Shown here one piece after another: positions 1 to 9,906 of a stretch of 64,000 nucleotides of DNA (its first letter is position 1; each line of letters begins with the position of its first letter). The stretch is taken from positions 868,001-932,000 of the forward strand of contig NC_063076.1 in the NCBI RefSeq assembly GCF_022605165.1, in the 5' to 3' direction. The notes under the pieces are model-generated. The model ran no database searches. It worked only from the letters and a program-made list of their open reading frames with translations, and had not been told where the DNA came from. The position numbers and the translations under genes are program-made. This stretch comes from Purpureocillium takamizusanense (lineage: Eukaryota; Ascomycota; Sordariomycetes; Hypocreales; Ophiocordycipitaceae).

Positions 1-1048
1 GGCTTTGGCACCGGCGCGGGGACTGGGCCGTCAGCCGCAGATGACGCGACTTGGAACCAAACATACGAAGTATGGGCCACTTTAAGATTGAAGCCGCCAG
101 AAGTAATACGGCCGTGGTTTCCAAATCGTCACCGGGATCGTGGGGGGCTGCCTCGTGCATCTTACATGTACGACTTAACGTGTTGGTGATCCGGACTGCA
201 ATCGTGCATCTTGTCACATTGGGAAGTGCCCCGCTCGAACGAACCCGGAGAGTTCGGGTCGGGACTGTCTTTGTTCAGAACTTGGAGGGCCGCTAGCCCA
301 ACAGTGAGATGTCTACCTGACATGGAATTTTGGAGCGTGGTGGCGTCGACGAGGCTGCGTGCACTCTATGCTGGAATTCTTTGCTTTGGCCAGTGCAGTC
401 CAGATTGCCAGGCCGTGACGGTGACACTTGTATCTGACACTAAAGTAACTTATTTGTAGATACGCACTTCGTAAGCAGAATACGAAACAATTCGGAATAT
501 GTGTAAGCATTGTACCACAACGTCATCAGAGTTTCTTATGTTGCCTCGTGTTCCCGACAACATGAATGCAATGTACCCCGCGCGCCACAAGCTAGTCGCT
601 GCTCGGCAAATGCAAGTTTCAGGCAGTGGCCGCCACGTCGAGACGCCATCGACGGTTGAACCTTCTTAACCCCTCCTCTAGTTCCCTCATTTGGGCGGTG
701 CGCTGGCTGACAGTCGGGTCTTGGCGCCCTTTAGGTTTTTTGGTGCATGGCGCCCCAGATACTTTTTACGCAACAAGAGAAGCAAGCTGCACAGCTGTGC
801 TGACTGCTGAGCCTCGTGTGACATGTCGGATATCACGGCTCATGCCCGTTGCCTGCCATAAACCAACGCTAAACCTACATATGCAGTATTGAGACCGACC
901 AGAATATACAGGTGGCACACGCGGGGTCCAAAGACTTGCCTTCGGTCTGACGTCCTGTTTCGCGGACTCCCACTTTGTCGTTCCCGTTGTCTCGTTTTTT
1001 TCTCCCCTCATCTCCTTCCTGTCCCTTGGGTTGTTGACGAATTTTGAT
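1..1048. other. Intergenic region, no gene recognised
   Basis: I see no convincing coding exon on either strand. The open frames are short, lack recognisable motifs and have no supporting splice structure. One copy of the dispersed nonamer TACGAAGTA lies at 64-72. The last few hundred bases are presumably the promoter and leader of the UstYa-type gene that follows; a pyrimidine-rich stretch (about 985-1030) precedes its start codon. Confidence 0.5.
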
Positions 1049-2119
1049 ATGACCAACGCCATGAATAAGGAGTCTCATCTCGACAATCTCCTGTCCGACA
1101 CCGACGATCCCGGCGGCTCAGAAGTAGACCTTGAACTGCACGAGTTGCAGAACAGGTCCCTACGAAGAAGATCCGACCCAGCCCTTGTGCGGGTTTGCAA
1201 ACCACTAAATGTTGTCTTCCTTCTCCTTGCAATCAGCATTACCTCCTTTTGGGCCGGAACCTATCTACCCTTCCGCAAATCTACACTTGATGGGATATGC
1301 GCAGCTCATACAACCCAGTGGTGTAAGTTGACATCGTTCGTCTAGAGGCACGGACACAGATTAAAGCCTATATAGCTCCTGTTTTGAGAGATGTGGATGT
1401 CAAGTACGGTATTAAGCAATTCAATGGATCGTTTCTGGAAGAGAATATATACCGGCAAGTCGGTACACCAGAAGTCGACAAAGCTTGGGACGATCTCGGT
1501 GTCAATTGTACAAGCCCTCTCCTTAGCAAGGTAAAACTGAGCTGACTCTCTTTAGTTGGAGCGGGTATCATATCATACGAGGAGGGTATAAAAAGCGGTC
1601 TGGGCCGTCACTTTGTCAAGCGAGCAAAAAAGTACGGAGGCGGCTTCATCGTCAACCTCGAAGGGCTTCACCACTTGCACTGTCTGGTGCGACTGACCTA
1701 TCCCTGGCTCACATGACAGCAGTGACTGACGCTGCATAGAATCTCATTCGACAGTCACTATATTTCAACTATGAGCATTACCGAGATCTCAAACAGCACG
1801 CTTTCAAGAACGAGGGCGAAATCCTCCGCAAGCACGTCAGTAGGTCTTCCCCACCCTACGCAAGCAAGGAACCTTTAAGATATCTAAAACGCGCACAGCG
1901 CATTGCCTGGATGCCGTCCGCCAGGTGCTCATGTGCAACGTCGACACTGGGGTGTTGGGTCAAGTTTGGACCGTGGACAGTGACGGCAAGGAATTACAAG
2001 CATTCCCAGACTTCAACTCGAAACATATGTGCAAGAACTTCGACGACATCAAAGAATGGTCCAGAAAGATTTTGGTGAGACTAGAGCACGAAAGTGATGA
2101 CCTAAAAAGCTTACGTTAA
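1049..2119 (+). CDS. UstYa/DUF3328-family protein, five exons
   Basis: UstYa-type proteins (DUF3328, PF11807) are fungal membrane-anchored oxidative or cyclising enzymes, best known from ribosomal-peptide mycotoxin pathways. I read five exons: 1049-1322, 1361-1507, 1556-1686, 1740-1839 and 1899-2119, giving about 290 residues. A short cytosolic N-terminus is followed by one membrane segment (about residues 53-74), then NGSFLEENIYRQ and PEVDKAWDDLGV, which are typical of the family. Both diagnostic HxxHC motifs are present, HHLHC near residue 179 and HVTHC near 216. The second is created across the exon 4/5 junction, which supports the splicing. The start is the ATG at 1049; the first acceptor could also be at 1366, which changes two codons. 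No peptide precursor with kexin repeats is seen beside it, so the substrate is unknown. The family call is confident and the pathway is not. Confidence 0.85.
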
Positions 2120-2525
2120 GATAGGCACCTTCTACGGACGATCTCCCGAACGACTATCTAGAGCCTCCAGCCGATGGCGATGTAGTGGGGCCAATACCCT
2201 GACCGGTTGTGGGATTTTAATCATCATATAATTATACACTATTATATCCGTCTGTCCGGGAGTGGTGTTGTAAATATAATGGTCAGTTCTGTTCATTTTA
2301 CATCGGCTTTTAGGTTTGCCTGTCACTGTTGCTACAAACCATCCTCTATCTTCAATCGCCATGTGTGGTATCATTGCCTTCGAATGCGACTCATAGATCA
2401 TGCATATCTTTCGTTCCCATGAATTCAGCATCTATTGTGCTGCTGCATCTCTCATCAGGTCTGCGCCTTGATCTTCCTCTGCGATCAAATGCGACTACAC
2501 AGGGGATGCCCCGGTTTTACGCCAT
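2120..2525. other. Convergent intergenic spacer
   Basis: About 400 bases lie between the 3' ends of the UstYa-type gene and the LtrA-type gene. They are moderately AT-rich (for example around 2215-2300), as expected for two facing 3' untranslated regions. I see no gene or repeat here. Confidence 0.5.
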
Positions 2526-4735
2526 TTAGATAGAAAATGGTACTTTTGCGCATCGACGCTCCTTTCTCGCCTGCGGCTCAAATGGTGCACGGAGATAACT
2601 AAACGGAGTGGTGTCAGCGCTTGCAACAGGTAAAGCCGTGCATTTGAGCGTACCAAGCAACAAGACAAGAGCCACCATTGGTAGCGGCCATGCAGTTTCC
2701 GCTAGTGCTGTTGCCCAGTCGCTGTCGGGCCTGGTGGTCAGCAGGCACAGGAGACATAAGCCTGTGCCGAGCAAGAGGTGTACTGAGAAACGCAGCCACG
2801 AGCCGAGGGTATACGTCCGGACATTGACCAAGCCCAAAATGCCCAGAATTATGAGTGAGAAACCAGCTGCGATAAAGAAGTACTCAAACTATACGCAGTA
2901 TCAATGTTAGCAATGTGAGAGATAGTGTGTCAGATCCCATGTCGAAAACATACAAACAAGATGGCTGAGTGGATCCTTGCGGTCAAGTCGCCAGCAAAGT
3001 CGTCGGCCGCCTCCATAGACTCCTCTGGGGCCTCGAAGCCGTACTTGGACATTATAGTGGTAAACACCTTGGATGTGATTTCGACGATGCTGTTGTTGAC
3101 CTCATCAAGATTCGATGCTGCGGATGATGCAGCGTCAAAGAGCTGCTCCTTCAGCGTCTTGAGCAGTTCTTCAATGATCTCGCTAGTCTCGGCCGCATCC
3201 TCGGGCGGGTAGGCGGCGAAGGTATGGTTGATGGCGAGTTGAACCTCCTCGATAAAAGGGCCCGACACTGCCTCCGCGCTGTAGTTTGCGCTGAGCTTTT
3301 CGCTTACATCGACGATGAGCGTGTTCATCGCGGAACTAAAGTCTCTGTATCATCGTTAGCAAGGTGTCACTGCGTTGTCATGCGGCAGGGCCCAGTCGAC
3401 ATACCGAAGAACCTCAGCGATCTTTTGCCAAATTACAAACTGCGCCATCCCAGACATGCAGAGAACCAATGCAGCATGAAAGGGAAAATGGAGAAACGAC
3501 CAGACTTGCTGTCTGATGGAGCCGAAGTGATGACGGTTCAAAGTGTCGAAGTAGAGCATATAAAAGAGATACTGTACACCGAGGTTAGCGGCGCGAATTT
3601 CGTCAGCAAGGAATGGATACCACCTACAATAGTAAGTATAGCGCCAAGCAACGTTCCAATATTTGCAGCCGTCCAATAGTCTTGAGCTTGGGAGATCTGG
3701 TCTCTGGTCAGCTAGAGTAAAAAATCATCTCGAGCGTCGGACATGCCTTGGTTACGCTTTTAAGGACGTCAAGAACGCCCTCGCCCACTAATTCCAGAGG
3801 TTAGCAAACATTGGCTTTTTCGAAAACAGAGGGGTCTAACAGATGTATAAGGTAAGGAGGCTCATTCGTTCAATCAAATGGGTCCCTTTGAAGCTGACAA
3901 CACGCCATTGAGACGCGATGCCAATGTTGCCTACCATCTCAGCGACAGCGACGACATAGAGTGCTCTATATGCGTGATCCGTTTCAACCGAAGCGCTAAC
4001 AACGCTGTCAATACCAGTCTCGCATAGAAAGAAGGAGGGTGTCCATACAAGCTAACGCCAAGATAGATGAAAGCGGCAGCCAGTGATACACTTGCAACCA
4101 GTCCGAGAGGTAATTTGCTGTTCTTATATATGCGAACGTGGAACAAGACCAGTAGATACTGAACCGCCAGCACAATTCTTGACACCATCAAAATAAGAGC
4201 TGTTAATGGGTTAGCCAGACAGTGAAAAGAAGTCGGGGAAGATCGATGAATTACCGAGGACTCGCAGCTGCGCAGGGTGGCCTTCGGACGCATACTTTGG
4301 TCCGGCCACAGCCAAGCCCACCATAACTCCAAGATGCGCGCCCTTGGCAATTCGTGATGACAGACTATCCGAAACAAAACGGATGTCGTGCATACTGGTG
4401 AGACACCAGGTGAACCATAAGACACAGAAGAAGCCGACGTATGATGTTAATGTCGAGACGGACTGGATTTCGTGAATGTTGGAGAAAGTGGCGAGGTTCG
4501 CGACGAAGAAAAGGTCGTAGAAGAGCTCGATAGTCGTTGATTCATTGTGTCTCTGGAAAATAGGCAGCTCCTCCAATAGTGTTGAGTCGGCCTGGTCAGA
4601 GTGTTGATGGATGTGACCGAGCTCGGAGCTCGGGGCCGACTCGAGTTTCCCGCCCGCCTTGTACGATGCGAGGGGGGTTCCTAGCAACTGCAACCTGGTA
4701 GGCACGGCGCCGGACTCGTGATCTGATTCACGCAT
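2526..4735 (-). CDS. Low temperature requirement A (LtrA)-family membrane protein, eight exons
   Basis: This encodes an integral membrane protein of the LtrA family (PF06772), known from bacteria and common as multi-exon genes in filamentous ascomycetes; its function is unclear. Exons on the minus strand run 4735-4255, 4199-4049, 4004-3841, 3787-3756, 3696-3628, 3571-3405, 3344-2954 and 2888-2526, and all phases agree, giving 605 residues. The family signature TTIELFYDLFFVANL lies near residues 67-81. Further hallmarks are SMHDIRFVSDS, LTLYILGEGVLDVLKS (formed across a splice) and LFYMLYFDTLNRHHFGSIRQQVW. Several hydrophobic segments follow, and a soluble acidic stretch sits between late membrane segments. 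The start is the first ATG of the frame, at 4735. Introns are 44-70 bp with branch-like CTAAC or CTGAC sequences. The gene faces the UstYa-type gene tail to tail; I infer no functional link. Confidence 0.85.
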
Positions 4736-5153
4736 CTTGAAAGTCTGCGGTAAAAGAAACGAACAAAAGGAAACGACACAAGGTGGAAACCTTGACTTCA
4801 ATGAGCAACAAGCAAGACGAACTTTGCGAGCCAAATGAATTTGGTATCACGGAGGCATAGCATTTGATCCCGTTATTATATGGCAGCCCCATGACCCCCA
4901 CTTACAACAGTCACACGAGTAAAAGTCAAGGTCTCATCTCCTGGATCCGCAAAGATTCCTCATAGCATCCAGAGGCAAGTTTGGGTGATGCCCACCAGGA
5001 AACTAGCATTGTCCGCTGGTGGAGTCATTCATTGAGCCGCAAGACAGAAAGAGATACTACGGGGTGCTCCCTACGAAGGGTTGGCCAATAAAGCCGCTGC
5101 GGAGCCGCCATGTCTTCAACGCTAGGGGTTCTTTAAGCAGATGGGCTGGGGAA

Positions 5154-5348
5154 CTACTGGGGGGATGGTGATGTCTCCGCCATGTCCCACAGCTCCATCG
5201 ACCTCACGATGTGGCGCAGCTGGCTAAATTCGTCGCGGCTCTTCTCTGCCGTTTCGAGATTGGAAGTCAATAAGTATTAGCAATAGACATTTTGCCCTTT
5301 ACCATGCACTGTGACTTCTCTTGAAAGTATCGGCCAAGACTCAGTCAT
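5154..5348 (-). CDS. Candidate two-exon microprotein (45 aa)
   Basis: On the minus strand an ATG (5348) opens a 15-codon exon (5348-5303). It ends in a GTAAAG donor. A 57-base intron contains a branch-like GCTAATAC and ends in GGCAG at 5246. The second exon (5245-5154) joins in frame and ends in TAG. The predicted protein is 45 residues, charged and apparently helical, with the segment FSQLRHIVRSMELWDMAE. I recognise no family. It could be a true small protein, the remnant C-terminus of a lost gene, or chance. The complete splice anatomy makes it worth listing at low confidence. Confidence 0.3.
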
Positions 5349-6126
5349 AAAATGAACTCAACATGTTTTTTTTGCATGACGGAATATCCATGGAGCACCC
5401 CATGCAAGGCTGGGTTCAAACTTCGAACTGAAGGGAAGGGCTGACCAGGCATCTACCGTGCCGCCCCCGTGGCGAAGTTTAGCACGATCTTGCTATTCGA
5501 TGTTTCTGCATGCTGCAGGTGGGTGTTATAGCCAGTACAGACCTCGAGTTCTAAATTTGGGTGACGAAATGGTCACGATCAGCCCTATGATGGTGGCAGA
5601 GTCTCCGGTCGGCTTGCACCATGTGGAACTGTCAGCAGCCCGTCAGCATGAGCTGGTGCTTTAGCCAATGAACGCTTGTCAACAGGTACTCCATCGAGTG
5701 GGCCGAAATGAATGTGGAATTCTTGTCAGTAGTGGACTTGTCCTAATAAGCTTATGGTGCTGATGGGTGGAGCGATATGTAGATATCCAGACTTGAAGGT
5801 GCTGACGGGATCTCTTTTCAGGACAGCCCAAGACCCTAATATATAAAGTATTGATCCAAGATTGATGGAAGTCAATCGAAACGGTATTCGAATTTTGTAT
5901 CATCTTATGTTCATCCTATCCTAAGACGGACGGCAAGTTTCCGCCACCACAAGGCACCTCCGCCAGCGCCGGGACTAGGAACAACATGAATCCAATCAGT
6001 TGACATGCACTCGCCTCTGACCAAGCGTTGAAGTCCGTCACATATCACCACGGCTCAACATTCATCGAATGTCAGCAGCAAGCACTTCAAGATTGTCAAT
6101 TACAACCACAAAATCTGTTATGAAAT

Positions 6127-6371
6127 TTAGAGTGATCGGTTCCGCCCGAACATATGGGACCAAACATGAACGGTTAAAAATATAATGCCGAGCTCAAGAA
6201 TCCCAACCACCATCTGGAAAAATTGCAAAGGGTATCCGGCAAGAATGGAAAACAAGAGGGAGTCGTCTACATCATAGCCGACGATTACCACGGTATTGAA
6301 GGGTTGCACCTGCAACAGGGGCGTGACTAAGAACCGCGTGCTGAAAGATGTAGCAAAGGTGTACGCTACCC
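6127..6371 (-). pseudogene. Possible remnant of a membrane protein
   Basis: A minus-strand open stretch of about 80 codons ends at a stop at 6127-6129. It reads like a piece of a polytopic membrane protein, with hydrophobic segments such as SLLFSILAGYPLQFFQMVVG and ILELGIIFLTVHVW. No ATG precedes it in frame; a plausible splice acceptor (TTTCAG) lies close to its 5' end. I found no neighbouring exons, so a decayed fragment is more likely than an intact gene. A transporter of the major facilitator type is a guess only. Confidence 0.25.
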
Positions 6372-7088
6372 AAAAACAGTCACGGCTTCAAGGCACTGAT
6401 GTGCGCGCAATCAATCGACGACGTTGAGTAGTCCTTTTTGTGAGTGCATGTGGGTTGATCATGTCTGGATTTTGGGGCGCTGCGGGCAAATGCCTGATCT
6501 TTGCGGCCTGTGATGAAATAAGACGTGAGTCTGCTGCGAGTTGAGTCTTGTCTGCATGTCTGCATGTGATAATCACCAGACGGAACATTGCCGATTGTCA
6601 GCGCCAAGGCGTCAAGTGTCCAGCACGCAATAATGCGGGACTGAGCCTTAGCTTCCCGAACGTGCAGTCAAGTTTTGTAGATCCGAAGCTCATTGGCACT
6701 GGCGCTACCGATCCCAGTCAATCCCCTGTCCCGTAGCTGTTCCCAAATGCCTCGCAGCAATGACGTGATCGCCCGACGTCATTGCCCTTATATATCTGCT
6801 CGCGCTCGCGACGTTCGCTCCTTAAGTCGCAGGTCTGGTCAAGTTCTTACGCAGCGCACGAGCGATTTTGACCGCATACAATCTCGTGCCGATCAAACAC
6901 CGAGCTCCGCCACACTATCCATACGAGCTGGAGTGATATACCCGGATTGGAGGAAGAGAGAATATAAATCTATTGGGCTCGAAGGTTATAGCAAGGTGAA
7001 TGTACCTATTCGAAAAAGGTAAAATGGAACCGCGGGCGTCTGACGCATATAGCAATCTCCTCGGTGGGAAAATATCACGACAGCCACC

Positions 7089-8820
7089 ATGAAGCCCGTG
7101 CGTTTTGTCTCGGCCATCGCCGCGACAAGGTTCTTCAGCCTCATCGCGGCGGACTGGCAGTTTCGCAGCCGTCCAGACCTGACACCGCCGCGGTTGAACA
7201 TTACAATTCCTGCCACTGGCGATGTTGAGGAGGGTTACCTCTTCCTCGCCCCATTTGCTGGATATTCCGATACTCCTACTGAGCAGCATGGGCCCCGCCA
7301 GGCTGGACCGTACATTTTCAAGGACAATGGCGACCTCATTTGGTCCGGGTACGCTCAGTACAGCATCTGGGCTACCAACTTCCAGGCAGGCCGCTGGAAG
7401 GGGAAAGACGTCTTGTTCAGTTTCGAGGGTGACCATAATGCCGGCTACGGCCATGGACACGGGCACATCACCTTTATGGATCAGCACTACGAGACCATTC
7501 GTGAGCTGCGTGCTGGAAACCATAAGCTTGTCGACAAGCATGAGTTCCACATTGTCAACGAAGAAACTGGTCTAATTCAGATCTATCAACCTGTCGCTCG
7601 GGATCTCAGGGAATGGGGTGCTGGCCCGGACCAGCAGTGGATCGTCAATGCAATCATTCAAGGTACGTTCAGCGGCTATAGTCTCTGTCAGAGGACTAAT
7701 GGTGTTGCAGAGCTAGATATTTCCACGGGCAGACTCCTGTTTGAGTGGCGCAGCTTGGATCACGTTTCCCCTGATGGTAAGTTACTCATTTGAACCCTTG
7801 CAGACCTGGGCACTCATGTTTGATGCAGAAGCAATCCTTCCCATAAACCCGGGGCAGGCGGGCTCCGGTTATAACTCCTCCGACGCGTGGGATTACTTCC
7901 ACATCAATAGTGTCGACAAGGATACTGACGGCAACTATCTAATCTCGGCAAGAGACGCTTGCGCAATACACAAGATCAACGGGACTGATGGCTCCATCAT
8001 TTGGCGCCTCAACGGCAACCGCTCTGATTTTAAGATGGCCAACAACACGAAATTCTGCTTCCAACACCACGCCAGATGGATACACCAAGGCGACAATATC
8101 GAGATCATCAGTCTGTACGACAACAGCGCCCATGGAACTGAACACAACGGAGGGTCCGAGGTGCACACTGCTCCGACAAGTAGCGGCAAGGTTCTGAAGC
8201 TGAATACCACGTCGTGGACAGCTGAGCTTGTTTGGGCTTTCTTTCCACCAGAAGGTCTCCTGTCTAAGTCGCAGGGAAGTACTCAAGTCTTGCCGAACGG
8301 AAATGTCCTCGTTGGTTGGGGATCCGAGGGCGCAGTGACCGAGTTCACCAAGGAGGGGACACCCATCTTTCATGCATACATGGACTCGGGTGTGCTGGGC
8401 GCGGGTGTCCAGAACTATCGTGCTTTCCGGTATAACTGGACTGGGCTTCCCAACGAGGATCCCGCCATTGTCGCACTGCAGAACGACGGCGGAACAACCG
8501 CGTACGTGTCGTGGAACGGAGACACGGAGACGGCTGCTTGGCGCTTCTACGCCGCAACTGATGAGTTTGGTTCTCGTGAGTTCCTCGGCGAGGTTCCTCG
8601 CTCGAGCTTCGAGACGAGCTTGCGGATTCCAAAGAGGAAGCTCATTGGCGTAGTGGCGGACAGCGTCGACGCTGCAGGGAGGACGTTGGTCTCGACTGCC
8701 GTCGTGAAGGTCGAAGAGGAGATTTTGCCTGCAAATGGTATTGCTCAGCGGCAAAACCGGTTCGCACACCAGAAGCCGGTTGCGAACTGGAGGCCACGAG
8801 GCAGCGCAGGCGAGCTGTAG
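7089..8820 (+). CDS. Secreted arylsulfotransferase (ASST)-like protein, three exons
   Basis: The product matches the fungal arylsulfotransferase family (Arylsulfotran_2, PF14269), beta-propeller-like proteins whose fungal substrates are mostly unknown. Exons are 7089-7662, 7711-7776 and 7829-8820, giving 543 residues. The first intron is 48 bp and happens to be open in frame, so an unspliced reading would look plausible; splicing restores the join at ELDISTG. The N-terminus resembles a signal peptide. Family features include GPYIFKDNGDLIWSG, DKHEFHIVNEETGL, DYFHINSVDKDTDGNYLIS, FCFQHHARW and STQVLPNGNVLVGWGS, with conserved histidines in the propeller segments. Several NxT/NxS sites fit secretion. 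It is a stand-alone gene. The family call is good, but sulfotransferase activity is not shown. Confidence 0.85.
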
Positions 8821-9759
8821 GCTGGTCCTTCGGATGAGCCGGATGCTCGCCGTCAAGGTGCCATTAACGATAGACTCGAGACGAGCGATATTGTCTCGGC
8901 GTTTGTTTGATTGCCTTTTCTTTGCTTTTGTCCGTCCCGACCTCGTCACTCGTTTTCGCACATGTAAATAGTTGGCCGAAAGCCTCACAATACGACTCCA
9001 GTCCTTACCGCATCCTTAGCCCGTAGTCCGACAGACTGGCAAGGTGTCTGGCCTAGGCACGCATCGTACGTCCGCTAGTCAGATAAAGACCTCGCACAGC
9101 ATGAGATATAAATATGCATACCAATCCGTAGGCTGATCTGCGCCCATACAGCTACCCTGACAAGCTGAAAGGCCCCCTTAATGGGGTGCTAAGTTCTAAC
9201 GGTCAAGCTTCAATAGCTTGGCGGAAACCGTTTGACTTTTACCCCAGATTCTCAGTCCAGTCTCCGCCATTCAGGGACCTTCGCTGGACCACGCAGCACC
9301 CAAGACAGACAAGTCAACCTGCAGATCCCTGGATTCTTGGCCTAGTTACACTCCACCCTACGGAGCCCGTCAAGCACGCAAGGCACGGCACTCGTAGCGT
9401 GGTGCGAGGGGTTAAGTAAGAGCGAGCGCGCCCCTGATCCATCACGTCTCCGCCGCCGCCAGCTTCAAACGCGTCTTTGATTCTTGTAAGGCCTCGCGCA
9501 CATTTGCAATGTAATGCATCAAGTTCATGTCATAATGGGCGAAACGTGACCGTGAGAAGGGTCGCGCTCAACCTTCATTATAAAGGTTGAACTGAGGAGA
9601 CGAGATGATGAAATGCTTCTGACGTCACGGATCAATATGGGACGTTCGAGACCACCACGTCTCAGCCCCCAAAAAGCATCCCTTCCGCCCCCCCCCTTGC
9701 CTCGGCTGAGTTTTGTCTGAGGGCGCGCCGTTGCAAATGTGGCCACCACCCCCCTCATC
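8821..9759. other. Intergenic region upstream of the histidine kinase
   Basis: I see no gene. A short C-run occurs near 9688-9698. The final part is presumably the promoter and leader of the kinase mRNA; the uORF starting at 9760 is listed separately. Confidence 0.5.
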
Positions 9760-9906
9760 ATGGCGGCAGAATCCCAATCCCTAGGAAACCTTCTTGCTTA
9801 CCACGCGGATGATAACAAGGCGAACGCTCCCTCGATGGTCCTCCAACACCTCCGCCGCCGCTTCCGTATGCACGCATCGCGGCTACTGCGACGAGTTCAG
9901 CCATGA
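9760..9906 (+). promoter_or_regulatory. 48-codon uORF whose stop overlaps the kinase start (ATGA)
   Basis: An ATG at 9760 opens 48 codons without an intron. They end in TGA at 9904-9906, and the kinase ATG is 9903-9905, so the two share an ATGA tetranucleotide. This is the geometry used for termination-reinitiation or for uORF-mediated repression. Alternatively this is the true N-terminus of the kinase, separated from it by a one-base sequence error or an unrecognised intron. The kinase frame itself is open upstream only to about 9816 and has no earlier ATG there. The overlap is seen directly; the role is inference. Confidence 0.5.

Larger units (their letters stand above)
4736..7088. other. 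Long intergenic spacer with possible coding remnants
   Basis: This 2.35-kb spacer separates the divergent LtrA and arylsulfotransferase genes. It holds no confident gene. Two minus-strand stretches stand out and are listed separately: a possible two-exon 45-codon ORF at 5154-5348, and a hydrophobic open stretch at 6127-6371. The rest is unstructured and is likely promoter plus decayed sequence. Confidence 0.4.

Noticed and set aside
1..8820. A biosynthetic gene cluster around the UstYa-type gene
   Set aside because: There is no core synthase or peptide precursor, and the LtrA-type and arylsulfotransferase-like neighbours are not established cluster members.
7939..8988. 349-codon minus-strand frame
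   Set aside because: It lies opposite the last exon of the arylsulfotransferase-like gene, which has clear family motifs; the antisense product has none.
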